The notes under the pieces were generated by a model. That model did no database searches and had not been told where the DNA came from. It was given only the letters and a program-made list of their open reading frames with translations. The position numbers and the translations under genes were made by a program. A DNA stretch of 64,000 nt from Romanomermis culicivorax (taxonomy: Eukaryota > Nematoda > Enoplea > Mermithida > Mermithidae), in the NCBI GenBank assembly GCA_963922205.1, contig CAWUHX010000146.1, positions 186,001-250,000 of the forward strand, read 5' to 3'. Position 1 is the stretch's first letter; each line of letters begins with the position of its first letter. Below, piece after piece: positions 1-11,169 of this stretch.

Positions 1-162
1 TTGTCGCCTTCTTGCCTGATCTTCAGCTCGTTGTCAACAAGTTGTTGCAAAGTGGCCTTGTTCACCACAATAGTAACAAGTCACGCCTTTATTTGAAGCT
101 TCCACTGGATTTGTTTTCGGTACAAACCATTGTCCTTGATTTTGACTATTTGGGTGTGGCTG
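1..162 (-). pseudogene. LTR-D gag, nucleocapsid part with CCHC zinc knuckle (continues off the window)
   Basis: Read on the minus strand in the same frame as the gag segment at 163-903, after an in-frame TGA at 163-165. The translation holds a canonical retroviral zinc knuckle, CYYCGEQGHFATTC, at 37-78 (spacing C-x2-C-x4-H-x4-C), followed directly by a second TGA at 34-36. CCHC knuckles bind the packaged RNA in gag of LTR retrotransposons. Both stops sit where an arginine is plausible (CGA to TGA). The pol region would lie to the left of the window. Identity as gag nucleocapsid is firm; the clade is not determined. Confidence 0.85.
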
Positions 163-903
163 TCATTTAGCAAGTTGCCTTTCTAAGTTACTCACTCTTC
201 GGTCCAAATTTGGTTGGATGGGCTGTACTTCAGTTATGTTGCATGCTTGCATTTGGTTGTGTAGTTCTTCTTCTTGTGCAATATGTACTGCATCTTCAAA
301 ACTGATTGGGCGTGCATGCACTGTCCATCTTCGGATGGATGGTTGGAGGCCATGAATGAAAAAGTCCTTTGCAATCTCATATTGCATGTTCATATTCCAA
401 AGAGGATAAGCAGCTTTGACCAGTTCTCTCATTACTTGCGCATACACTGCAACAGATTCACCTTCTTTCTGATGACATTGCACCAGATCCATTCGTTTGA
501 CTGAAGAATTTCGACCTTCAGGAAAACGTTCCCCAATTGCATTTATGATATCTTCAAATGTTTTTGGTGCTTCCGTACTGTGGATGATGTCATTATATGT
601 TGTGAGGGCGGCACCATTAAGGAAGCATGGGAAGCATGCTAGTTTTCGTTGACTGTCGAAATTTTGAAGGATTGCATATCTATCAAATGCTTCTTTCCAT
701 CGCAAAAAACTTTCATTGATATCCCCATTAAATTGAAATGGTGCGGCAAAAACTGATGCTGGTGGTGATGAGGATACTGAGATGGAAGCTTGCATGGATG
801 GCACATGTGATGGTGGAACACATTCTTGCTGTTGCATAGCTTCCTGGCTTTGCATTGAGTCAGGGGCGATTCTTCTAAAAATGTTTTCTTTTGACTGAGC
901 CAC
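163..903 (-). pseudogene. gag: LTR-D gag, matrix/capsid part
   Basis: A 246-codon reading frame starting at ATG 903. The N-terminal ~50 residues are Gln/Ser/Pro-rich. From about residue 55 it has the retrotransposon gag (capsid) pattern: a GD-x2-ESFLRWKEAFDRY start, a central run ending in FPEGRN, and a later DFFIHGLQPSIRRW segment typical of the capsid C-terminal half. It forms the particle shell of an LTR retrotransposon. It lies about 70 bp downstream of a primer-binding site and LTR at 950-1263, and the zinc knuckle follows in frame after one TGA. I call it a pseudogene because of that stop. No reverse transcriptase is visible, since the element continues beyond base 1. Confidence 0.85.
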
Positions 904-949
904 TTTGACCTGATTTTCAAATATTCAATGATTTTGGTTCGAATTGTAC

Positions 950-972
950 GTCCTGCCAGTTGAACGCCAAAA
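950..972 (-). promoter_or_regulatory. Primer-binding site of LTR-D
   Basis: On the minus strand, a few bases inside the LTR end, the sequence reads TTGGCGTTCAACTGGCAGG. It begins with TGG, as expected of a site complementary to the CCA end of a tRNA, and resembles the usual TGGCGCCCAAC form. Its position between LTR and gag supports the call. The primer tRNA is not identified. Confidence 0.7.
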
Positions 973-973
973 A

Positions 974-1263
974 TGTAACGGCAAATTTTGTAGGCTAATT
1001 TATTTCAAGCAACAAACAGTAAAAGATGGCCGGAACAACTAACTAACTTTCATTTTTACACAAGCATATATTATAAAATCTTTCTCATTCAATATTCTGC
1101 TAGAATGTCAAGGTTCACTTAATATTCAATCAAAACTTTACCCAATCATGCATGACACAAAATAAATGACAGATACACGTGAAAGCCGAAACTGCACATT
1201 ATTATGCAGGAAAACATTCTAAAACTTGAAAACAAAGATGATGCAATAGCGTTCACCATTACA
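974..1263 (-). repeat. 5' LTR of LTR-D
   Basis: On the minus strand a 290-bp segment begins TGTAATGG and ends CCGTTACA, i.e. TG...CA with an 8-bp imperfect terminal inversion, and is followed by the primer-binding site. An AATAAA lies shortly before the end, as expected of an LTR polyadenylation signal. The outer flank (from 1264) is a repeat fragment of another family, so the element inserted into it. The second LTR and the matching target-site duplication are outside the window. Confidence 0.7.
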
Positions 1264-1415
1264 ACTGTAGCTACGTGAGTTTTGATTTCCAGACGAAATG
1301 AATATCATTTTCGTTCTTAGCGCATCAAGTTATACCAAATGTCTGATTTCCAGGTATTGTTAATTTTTTATTTATGAGAACCAAGTTGAATCCTCTCAGA
1401 AATCGGATATTAAAA
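1264..1415. repeat. Fragment of palindromic repeat family P (end portion)
   Basis: This stretch resembles the terminal ~150 bp of the long palindromes at 18760-21235 and 23851-25926. It shares CTGTAGCTACGTGAGTTTTG, GACGAAATGAATATCATTTT and the terminal CTCTCAGAAATCGGAT. It is broken at 1263 by the LTR of element D. Confidence 0.7.
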
Positions 1416-1419
1416 AATT

Positions 1420-1790
1420 GCGTGAAATTGTGATTTCATCAATAGAAACTATGACTTGACAACAAAGAATCACAATTTCACTGAAAAATCGCTGGAAACT
1501 GTGATTTCAGTACAACATTGCTGGAAATCACAATTTTACTAAAAAACTGCCAGAAATAATAAATTTATTTTTAAAAAATGCCGAAAATCGCAATTTCATA
1601 AATGGAAACCATGATTTAACAAAACAATCGCAATTTTACTAAAAAATCGCCTGAAATCGTAATTTTACTGAAAAAATCAGTGAAAATAGCAACTACTAAA
1701 AAACTTCTTGAAGCCACGATTTAAAAAAATGGCTGGAAATCGCGATTTTACTATAAAAGCCACAACAAATGGCAATTTACCAAAAATGCA
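1420..1790. repeat. Degenerate short tandem array (GAAATCGCGATTTTACTAAAAAA type)
   Basis: About a dozen loose copies of a ~30-bp unit built on AAATCGCAATTTTACTAAAA with GCC/GGAAA spacers. The same motif in the opposite orientation forms 21240-21640. In both places it lies next to an end of palindromic family P, which suggests the array belongs to that family or marks its preferred flank. Nothing coding is visible. Confidence 0.6.
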
Positions 1791-1799
1791 AGTCATTAA

Positions 1800-2037
1800 T
1801 TAAACACAAAAATCTGACAACCCGTCATGCTGGATTGTCTATTGCCGTTTCTTGAAACAAGATTACTTTCTTTAGTTTTACAGATGTATTCCATCAAAAA
1901 TAGTGTCATCTTGATTCAACTGATATAGCAACTTGTTGTTCAAAGACATTGGGACTTTTGAAATCATTTAGTCAGTTTTAAAGTTATTGTGAACAGTTAT
2001 CAAAGGGAAATTCAGAGTCAACAGACCTACTAAAATG
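1800..2037. other. AT-rich non-coding spacer
   Basis: No gene or recognisable repeat boundary seen. Confidence 0.5.
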
Positions 2038-3872
2038 GGCAGACTAGTTTATAGGATAATGCGCCGATGGGGCAGGGGAAAAGGAGAATATACTCGATGA
2101 AAGTCTTCAATGCTGAAAAAGAGGTGGACAAGGTTGTAAAGGGGGTGGACAAGAAGTTTCCGCCCAAAAAATTACAAAACAATACATTTTCCACCAAAAA
2201 AAATCATTAAAATTATTCACCTAAAAGAAGGGGGTGAATGGACATTTTGCCCTTTATTTTATCTTTGGAAAAGTATATTCTGCAGCTGAGTGCATGTTTC
2301 AACCAACATTTAAATGTCTGTCAAATGTACACATAAGGATATACATGTGTCAAATAGCCATTCTATAGTACAATGGCATCAAAACCAGTTAGCCATGCAC
2401 ATGTAAGCATATTAGTGCTGTGATTGGCATGTCAATATTTATATCAAAATCAATATTTGATTAATAAATGTGTTTTGTATGAATATCAAAAATTAGTTTT
2501 TTGATACCGATCAGATTACGTGAATTAACTGTGGAAATTGCATATTGAGCACTTCAACTAAAAAAAAGTTTAACTTTTTGACGAAGTTGAAGTTGAGAAT
2601 TCGTATTTTTAACTCAGCTCAACTGGTTGGCTGCTTGAGTGTTGATTTTGAGCAAATACTACTCATATGTTGATTTTGAGAAAATCTTTAAATTTTTCAG
2701 CATAGTATTTTTATTTTCTGTCCAGCTTCCAAGCACAGCACACCACAACTAGTCTCTCGATCAAACTTTGACATTTTGAGAATTTCTGTAAAACATATTC
2801 ATGATACATTTCTCAAATTATTTCCTGCTCGAGAAATTTAAAAAAAAATGTTTTTCAGTTTGTGCTGCTGAATGATGTCTGCCATTAATTTTCAAAAAAG
2901 AAAGGATATTGTGCATGAAAAAAATTTTTTTGAATCAAAGGGAACATGGAAATCAAAAAGCCGAAGAATTAAGAAAGTATCACTATATCAAAGTGAAATT
3001 TCGGCCTTTTGTCAGTAAAGCAAATCTGTCAAATCAGCAGTTGAATATACAGATGTGCCAAATCCAGATTTAAGTGGGTATATGTGTTAAGAGCAGCCAT
3101 ATAGGAACACCCTTGTGTTAAATCCATAACTAAAATGTGTGTCAGTCCCAACATTGAGCATATGAACACACTTGTGTCAAATGTATGTGTAAGCATCAAC
3201 ATGTGCGAAATCGACAGATAAGGTAAAAACGCAGATTCAGTGGGCAAAAAATCAGTTTAATAGACATTAAGCAATGCACATTGGCAATGCACAGTGTTGT
3301 ACACCCCAGCAGCCAATTCTTTGGTCAAGAAAATTTCATGAGATGAAGTTTATGGGGGTAAGTTACCTCTACAGGAGTATAATTCATGATACATTCTGTA
3401 GTTACGGGCTAATTTACCACCTGAGTTTGTCATTTAATGGCTCTGAACATTCTAGGGAATAGTCAGCACTAACCCACGATAACTTGCAGTATTTACTTTG
3501 GCCTTGCATCCATGGGGGTAAGTTAACTCCATTACCGGTTGACTAAATAATGTGCATAAGTTACCCCTCTTTTGGGAAAGGTTACCCTATGGTATGTACC
3601 CCTGGACAGGAATAAATTACTCTCTGACCAAAATAACCAGGCCCAAAAATAGAAAAATTAATCTTTCAGATGTTATGGAACTTTATTTGCTGTCTCATTT
3701 GTTCATTTGACCCCAGGAGAGTTGTTGCTGCACGAAGCTGCAGAATATACTTTTTCAAAAATGTGGGTGGGTAATTCTAGTCTACTCTTTTTTCGGCATT
3801 GAAGACTCTCATCAAGTATATTCTCCTTTTTACCTGCCCCATCGGGGCATTTTCCTATAAACTAGTGCAAAT
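2038..3872. mobile_element. Inverted-repeat (foldback-like) non-autonomous element
   Basis: The left arm at 2038-2130 (ACTAGTTTATAGGATAATGC, then GAGAATATACTCGATGA and GTCTTCAATGCTGAAAAAG) recurs inverted at 3780-3872 with about nine in ten bases matching. A second inner block, AAGTATATTCTGCAGC at about 2271, recurs inverted near 3740-3756. The interior is AT-rich, with short palindromic words and no credible coding capacity; the small open frames are random. A third, direct copy of both blocks lies at 4205-4440, so it is a multi-copy family. Superfamily unknown, and no target duplication could be picked out. Confidence 0.65.
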
Positions 3873-4204
3873 GTATTTCTGCGATTTTTGGTGGAAGGGG
3901 TTTCTGACCATGGAGAATGCAATCAACGCAATCACGTTACACAATAAATGTCCTGTGTGTAAACAAAAGTGTTTCTGTGATTTTTTGACTTGAGGGGTTC
4001 TTGACCATGGAAAATTCAATGGATATGGTCACTTTTCCCTCTGTTTACGACGTGTTTTAAGTTTTATGCAGTTTACACATCTTTTACTTTTACCGAAAGT
4101 GAGAATTTGTAGCTTGAAGATTGCTTTTCATTGTTTCTTTGATATGAAGATGGCCAACTTTAAAACTTCAATGTGCTTTTATGAATGTTTCCATGCATGG
4201 TTGA
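3873..4204. other. Spacer with internal near-duplicate
   Basis: Two short related stretches occur here (GTGGAAGGGGTTTCTGACCATGGA-like at about 3890 and TTGAGGGGTTCTTGACCATGGA-like at about 3990), an old ~100-bp tandem duplication. No gene seen. Confidence 0.4.
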
Positions 4205-4440
4205 AGCACAATAAAAAGTGGTGGACTAGTTTATTTGAAAATACCCTGATGGGACAGAAAAAAGAAGAATATACTTGCTTCGATAGTTGCCAAGCTAGAA
4301 AAAGGAGTGAACTAGAATTATGAGAACTTGAGTTAAAGTTTGAAAAATCCACTTTTGTTATATTGGATTTTTATTCTTTTTCATTAGAAAATGTTTCATG
4401 CCCTGGAAAAGTATATTCTGCAGCTGAGTGCATCAGCGCA
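4205..4440. repeat. Third copy of the 2038-3872 repeat arm
   Basis: It holds GGACTAGTTTATTTGAAAAT, GAAGAATATACTTG and, about 180 bp on, GGAAAAGTATATTCTGCAGC, in the same order and orientation as the left arm at 2038-2300. A solo arm or truncated copy. Confidence 0.6.
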
Positions 4441-6170
4441 TCTGCCAATCATTGATGCACATAGGGTGGGGGAGTAAACCCTTCCACTGAGACTCTGGAT
4501 ACACCTGGCTGGCTTCTGGAAAATTTCAACTGGCTACCCCTGGACTTTTTCAAAATCTAAAAACCCATGGAAAAATAGTTTTTTAGCAAGAATTAGTAAA
4601 AATTCAAGTTTGTTTTGAAAGTTCATTTTTTGCTCTTCCACTTTCGCCTCCTCGAAAATGCTTCCCATGCACCTCTACTTCAACCATACATATGCAGCTC
4701 TGAAATTTGGGGGAGGGTGCCTACAGAAGGGCTGGACCCTGGTTCTCTGTGACAAAAATCCCAGAAAGTTTACGAAACATTTTTTTCATTCAGGAAAAGA
4801 CTTCCAATGTCAAAACTCTCGGGGTACTTAGCCCCCATATCACTAGTCACATATGTAGACTTCCAACTGCACTCGACGATTTTACTTAATTCACCATCAA
4901 TTAAACAGGAATCCACTGAGGTTGACGCATAAAATCCAAATGGGGTTTTTGGAGAAAAAGCTACAGCATGAAGTCTTCTCAGAACTAGATCAATTGTGTG
5001 CCAAGTATTAAAATTGTGCAAGTGAGGAAAAAATCAGAAATTCAAAAACAAGATTGACATGAAACATTGCCTTACAAATATGGCATTTTCATTCAACAGG
5101 CACTATCAATAGTGCTAAATTTTTGTTCAATGTGACATACAATTCAAGGCAGAGGTTGATCAAAAAGAACTATAACATATTAAGATTTCATGGCACAGAG
5201 CAGAGCAAGTTTGCCCACCACATTAACAGAGATAGAAATGAGTAATTAGTGAATAGTGTTTCCTATGTGGGTGCCTGATACAATTGTTTTCATATAAAAT
5301 CGAACATGCATCCATTTAGGGACACAAGTATGGTGATGATAATTGTGTCAGAGTAGGATGTGCATGGCTGAATCAAAAATTTTTTAAAGGCAGTTTTGTG
5401 ATGTTTTATCCTGTTGCCCTGTTTGCAGGTAGTGCACAATGGCTGCAACCAAAGCCCATATCTGCTAAAGGTTCAACCTCGAGCACAAAATTGAAAAGCA
5501 ACCACCTCAGTTTCAGCTATTGCACCAACATGTCAATGATATCAAGTGTTAGCTATAATCTCGATTTTGTCAGAATTTTCCCCACCTCGAGCTATTGGGT
5601 TGCACTATTTTCTCATGTTTTTAATTTCTAAACTATCATTCTTGAGCCTGGTCTTAAACTTCAGTATTCGCTAATCCTAAGCCCTTTATGAGATTTGTTA
5701 GTACTGCAAGAGAAAAATCTTGACATTTTGATTAGCTGGAACTGAAGATTAGTGGTTCACGCTTTAAAAATTTTTTGACATGGGTACCGAGTCTTCATAG
5801 TATTCATGTTACTCTGGTACTTTGCATAACCAGCATGGGTACTACATTTAAATACTTGAACATCAGAGTATATAAGTGTTTTACCCACACAATATCTTTT
5901 TAGAAATTCGGGTAAATAGGTCATCCTGATTACCTAGATAGCACACAGGTTTCATTTTTGACCTGAATACCCAGGTATACCCGTGTACCCAAAATACCTG
6001 GGCACCCAGTATGAAGCACGACTGAGGATCAGCAACTTTAATCCATGAATTCAGATTATTCTCAGATTGAGTCAGCGCAACTAACTCCAAGTTTTTCATT
6101 GTCTCTCATGATTTTCATTATATTTTCATTATAGGCAAATGTAAATGGCCCTTAAATTTATTTCCTGGAT
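4441..6170. other. Non-coding stretch without recognised genes
   Basis: AT-rich sequence with stops in all frames. At about 5780-6020 there are dispersed TACCC/GGGTA words (GGGTACC, TACCCGTGTACCC, TACCTGGGCACCC), a possible old inverted repeat. No protein similarity recognised in any frame. Confidence 0.5.
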
Positions 6171-6869
6171 CCAGTTTCACCACAAAACTCCGTATTAGGA
6201 GTAAAATGTCACGAGTTACGAGTCCCATGTTAAGAGGACTACAAATGGCCATCTCACCAAAAATCAGAGTTTACGAGCAATGAATTATGAGTCTAGCAGT
6301 GCTATGAGTGACCGTTTCACCAAAAAATAAAGGTTTATGAGTGTGCATCATGTTCGAAGGCAACGATTTTATGAGTGTTACGAGCGACAGTATTTCGTAA
6401 TTTATGGCTGTTCAGTTTCACCAAATGAGTTGCCCATCATTATGATAATGAAAGGACTCATAGATTTGATGAGATTTTCACGGACTGAAAGTGGGTCCGT
6501 AAGACTCATAGCTTAGTGATGTCTGAGCGTTTTTGTCATTTGTTTTTTTTGTCAAACAAACAAAGAAACAATAATTTGAATCTTTCTCCGAAATTACTGC
6601 ATTTTGGGCGAAAAACAAGCATTTTTGACATTTTCCTGAAAACCCTCGAAAAATCACAATTTTTATGAAAAACCAGTATGTCGACCAAATCGCCCGTGCA
6701 AAATAATCCTCCCCCTATGCCATTCCCCTCCTGTAGAAATCAAGGGTGCCTTCCGTCATCCAGCAAGCCGTGAACTCAGAAATCCACTTTGAAGGGTTCC
6801 CCCTCCCGTATATAATATATAGAGGGGCAGAGCAACGCCTTTGATTGGCTAGTTTCAGAAATGTGCCGC

Positions 6870-7015
6870 CCATCTTGATTTCTTTTCAAGATGGCATCTT
6901 GATTTTCTTCAAGATTGGATCTTGATTTTTATTTTAAGATGTTATCTTAATTTTTTCTCAAGATGCCATCTTGATTTTAATCAAGATGCCATCTTGATTT
7001 TGTTTCCAAGATTGT
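6870..7015. repeat. Tandem array of CAAGATGCCATCTTGATTTT
   Basis: Five to six copies of a 25-34-bp unit whose core CAAGATG-N-CATCTTG is itself a palindrome. The array runs into a looser block at 7060-7250 with GCGATGCAT and CCAAGTGGTAAC repeats. Reading frames through it are repeat artefacts. Confidence 0.75.
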
Positions 7016-7299
7016 CTCGAGAAAAATGCGATGCATTTCAAAAAATTGTGATGCACTTGAAAAGAAGTCGAACTTCGAGAAACTGTTACACCTTGATTTT
7101 TTTGCGATGCATCTTGAAGTTTTTGCGATGCATTTTGAAAAAATCTTGTGCGTCATGTTCGAAGGCAACGATTTTTTCCAAGCGGTAACAAATTTTTTCA
7201 AATTATAACACATTTTTCCAAGTGGTAACGAGTTTTTCCAAGTGGCCCTTCTTGTATTCCGTATGAATGACCAACAAAAATAAATAATCTGCAAAGATC

Positions 7300-8118
7300 T
7301 AGAAATTTTTTGCAATTTCTTTGGATGTTTTTAATAAAATTAACTTATCTTCACAATAAATTTAGAAAATTTCTGTAAAATTGGCGAATTTTCAAAAATG
7401 TGATAAAGATGATTTTCCATAGAGATTGAAAGATTTTTCGAAATTGTTATATGTTTTAACAAAATCTAACAAATTTTTACGAGAATTGAGATTTTTTTTG
7501 TAAAATCGTTCACACAATAGCTTGACACGAAAATTACAGCCTGTTCCTGAAAAGCTGTCAGTAAAGTTACAGTAATCCCGTTTCATGGAAACTGTTGTTT
7601 GGCTTAAGATGCGTACTCATATTGAGAGAGAATGAAAAGAAAAAGATCAGAGAACATGCAAAATTGTTGTTTCACACAAATCTGTACTCAACTGTTTATA
7701 AATAATACTATCAAATCAGTTAGGTACCATCACTGTAACTATATCGCCAACTTTTGGAAAACTTGGCCAACTATGCGAGACAGTCAATCTAGCCATATGT
7801 GACATCATTTGAACAGAATCGATGCAAAATTCAAAAGAAACAAAACAAATTAAAATTAATTCCGACGTCATCACAGAATAATCTAACCAAAGAAACCAAA
7901 TATTTCCCGATGAGATTATAAAAAGATTAAAAATTCCCGTATAATGAGTGGCAAAAAACACCCATAAAAGGATCATTTTACAAGTCCTATGAAAAACATG
8001 GCGAAACACTCTTACTAGGGACTCGTAACTCAAAGTACGTCACTCATAGCACAAATTGCGTCACTCCTACATTGTTTTCCATCGCCCGAAGGTTGCAGTT
8101 CATGCCCCATTGCACGAG
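7300..8118. other. Non-coding part of the 6171-12463 TIR element
   Basis: No protein-coding signal. ACTCGTAACTC and CACTCATAGC at about 8020-8050 are reminiscent, inverted, of the element's own left end at 6190-6230. Confidence 0.4.
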
Positions 8119-8121
8119 TAA

Positions 8122-8152
8122 AGCTGGGTATATACTCACCCGTACCCACATG
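8122..8152. repeat. Harbinger left terminal inverted repeat
   Basis: It starts AGCTGGGTATATACTCACCC directly after TAA and matches the inverted right end with about two mismatches in the first 20 bp, less well further in. Confidence 0.85.
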
Positions 8153-8278
8153 TCTCCGGGGTGCTATGTCCCCGGGGTGCTATTGCATGTATCTGCAATG
8201 TTTTTATTGTTTGGCCGTGCTCGTATGTTTTATATGTTGGTTGTTTATTTCTATATTTCTTGGAGTATTTTTTAGGAA

Positions 8279-9582
8279 ATGGAGTTCCCGAAAGATAAAG
8301 TGGGTGCATTAATCGAAGAAATTCAAAATTTCCTGTCACTTTGGAACAAAAAATCGAAAGATTATAAGGATTCGGCACTATGGGAGCGAAATTGGACGAA
8401 AATTGGTCATTTATTAGATTTGGATTGTAAGATTTAATTTCATTTAATTTTGTCTTAATTCAAACGGTTGAATGAAAATAATGTTTTAAGGGAGCGCATG
8501 CGGCAATGAATTGGAATATTTACGAGATAATTTTCAAAAAAATTTGAAAAAAGCATCTGGTTCTGGAAAAGCGCCAAAATGGGAGTTTCATAACACGCTT
8601 TTATTTCTTTGTGAAACTATGGATATTCGACAGTAATTACATATTTGAAATTTCAAATTCTTCTTTGAAAATGATGTATCTGAAATGTATTTTAAAACTA
8701 TGTTATCAAATTTCAGCTTAATGCCATTTTAATTGTCAAAAACAACCAAATTTTATGGGTTAAGCAAAAAAGGGGTAGCTGGGTTCTTAGTGCGGTTACC
8801 CACATCCACGCTTCTCTGATTCAAAGTTGGGTAGGTAGGAGGGGGATTACCCCCTTGTCCTCCCAACTTTTACGCTCTTGTCTGGTTCAAATCTTTATCT
8901 ACCCAGAATGATGGAATTGCAAGTTTTAAAGTTTTCTATTTTACAGAAATGAGACTAATTTTAAAATGCCATTAAATGAGACACCAACATCAGCAGGCCT
9001 TGGTGCCATTGATTTGGACAGGGGAGACATTTACAGCGAAATGGGTGATCATGTCATGTCAAAAAATTTCGATACTAGTCAACAAGAGGGCGATTTTGAG
9101 TGGAGTGAATTGGCCAAAAATGCGAGAGCAACATCGATTGAACATCGGCCAACCTCGATGACACCAAAAAGTTGCTTTTCGGACGATTTTCAGCCAAAAT
9201 CGAAGAAAAAACGTGCAGCAAAGGACGAGTTGGACCAGCTTTTTATGGATACTGTAAAAATGGCCCAAAATAAACCGGATGAAGATGAAGCTTTGGGTAA
9301 TTTTGATGAATTCATAAAGAATTTTTAAAATGGAAGCAGATATGTAAAAAGAACAATTTTTCAAAATTAAAGTCAAATTTCAGCTAGAAATTGGGATTTT
9401 CTCTAGAAATGAACAATTTGCATAAAAAAAAGAATTGTCTACTATTTTAAATACTTTGTGTTTCAGGACATATCATTGCCAGCACAGTGGCCCATTATCC
9501 ACAAAAATGGAAGCTGAAGATCAGAACTAGAATGATGCAAATGTTGGAGGATGTGAATGAAGAGTATGAAGCCAGTTTGTGA
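8279..9582 (+). CDS. Harbinger accessory MADF (Myb/SANT-like) DNA-binding protein, 4 exons, 251 aa
   Basis: Exons 8279-8426, 8491-8632, 8947-9296 and 9467-9582 join in perfect phase to 251 codons plus stop, each intron with GT...AG ends. Start chosen: the ATG at 8279 opening with MEFPKDKVGALIEEI. Residues ~8-95 form a MADF-type domain (LWNKKSKDYKD, a Trp pair, ACGNELEYLRDNF, then WEFHNTLLFLCE). The middle is acidic/Ser-rich with a basic patch KSKKKR. The tail (ALGHIIASTVAHYP, then a helical segment) resembles the BESS-like end seen in such proteins. In Harbinger elements this protein binds the transposon ends and brings the transposase to the nucleus. No nonsense codon, unlike its partner. 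Splice sites are predicted, not tested. Confidence 0.85.
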
Positions 9583-9664
9583 AAAATGGTCCATTTTATT
9601 TGACATGTGAAATACAATGAAATGGTTGAAATTAAAAAAAAAATACAATCTACTATGCATTAAT

Positions 9665-11166
9665 CTAAATTTTGCCTTGCCATGGGACGGATCCTTCTTC
9701 TGACATGAAAAACTCTGCAAAATTGTTTCTAACTTCATTGGCTTTCCAGCTAAAATTGTTTGAACCAATGTTAATTTTTTGCAGCTTAAGGCAAGTATCA
9801 TGTTGAGTAATAATTCTCCATTGACCACTGGCCACTGACCCATCAGTGTTCTCATAATCCACAAAGTTGGGGGGTAAGTATCGTGGTTAAACTGCTTTCA
9901 AATTGCTATCAATTAAAAAATTGTGTAAAGCAACGGCTGCTTTGATGGCAAAATTAGCATTTTTGCGACCCATTGATATAGGTTTCTTGAATACACACAA
10001 ATGCCCTGCCAAAATTCCAAATGGGTTTTTGACGCACCTCCTTGCCCTAAAATAAAGTGTACTTTTTAAACAAAACATAATTGTAATTAAAAGTTATGTT
10101 TATTATAAAGAATTTTTTCATTTGCAAAATGATAAATTATTTCTATTAAACTTTATACCTGGACAGTCAATAATTAAACACGCGTTGTTTAAGTTCATTA
10201 GTTTTTCCAGGAAATGGTTTTAAAATGTGTTGATGCAATTTAAATGCATCATCAGCAATAAACACGTGTGGACATTGAGTCATTGTCACAGCTAAATTGC
10301 CAGATTCCAGTAAATTTAGGGTGCCATTATTGGACCTGTACAAAATTCGTCGAAAAGTTGATTCTTTAAATGTTCAACTATCATTTTGGCTTCCTTTTCC
10401 ACCAATATCCACAATAAAAAACTTGTAATGGCTGTCGAAAATGGCCATCAAAACAATTGAGAATGTGCCCCTGTAATTGTAAAATTCGCTTCCAGAATTC
10501 GAGGGTGCCTAAAAAAATGGCATTTTCTGTGAAACATATGTTTACAAGTTGAGAAATTTCAAAAATATTACTGTAATTTGTACATGCTTCCCATCGATTG
10601 CACCCAGACAAAGAGGGAAATTCCAATAGATCCAAAAATCATCAGCAATTTGGCGCCATTCATGCACATTTGCTGGACTTTTAACAAACTCATCCTTTAA
10701 ATTGTTCCAAATTGCACGAGTCGTTTCATTGAATATTTTTGCTACAGTATCGTAGCCCATCCGATAATTGTAAGCCATGCTTTGTCTTTCATTCCTGGAC
10801 ACCAATAGGCTAAAAATAATATCAAAACTGCACAATTTTACTGTTGCTAAAAAGTATGAAATGTTACCGTAAAGTCAAAGCTAAACGCTCGTCAGAAAAG
10901 ATGGGCATCACATGTGTATAACTGTGCATTATATCATGTCGAACCTTTTTGTCCACAAAATCAAACTGGTCGGGCATCATTCTGATATAATCCAAATACC
11001 ACTGGGGATCGCGCGACCTCAGTTTTCGAATAAACTTGTGATATTGCCTGAATTGTTGACAATATAAATTTACTGGCCAAACGTACCAGCGTCTTATTTG
11101 GCGTTTGTGGCGTCATTTTCTGTATTGGTGAACCATAGCCACGTAGGCTAATTGACTTAAAGGCAT
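9665..11166 (-). pseudogene. Harbinger DDE transposase, 4 exons, decayed
   Basis: Exons 11166-10868, 10809-10572, 10508-10159 and 10046-9665 join in phase to 423 codons, each intron GT...AG, the usual family length. Motifs in order: PDQFDFV and DERLALTLR in the N-terminal helical part; CLGAIDGKHVQI (first catalytic Asp at 10593-10595); NYRGTFSIVLMAIFD; VDIGGKGSQND (second Asp at 10407-10409); then RRCVKNPFGIL where the family has a Glu, so the third catalytic acid is Lys (codon 10028-10030). ALHNFL follows. In-frame stops: TGA at 11113-11115, 10374-10376 and 10167-10169, and TAA at 9887-9889. It would have cut and pasted the element. Not functional as written. Confidence 0.9.
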
Positions 11167-11169
11167 TTT

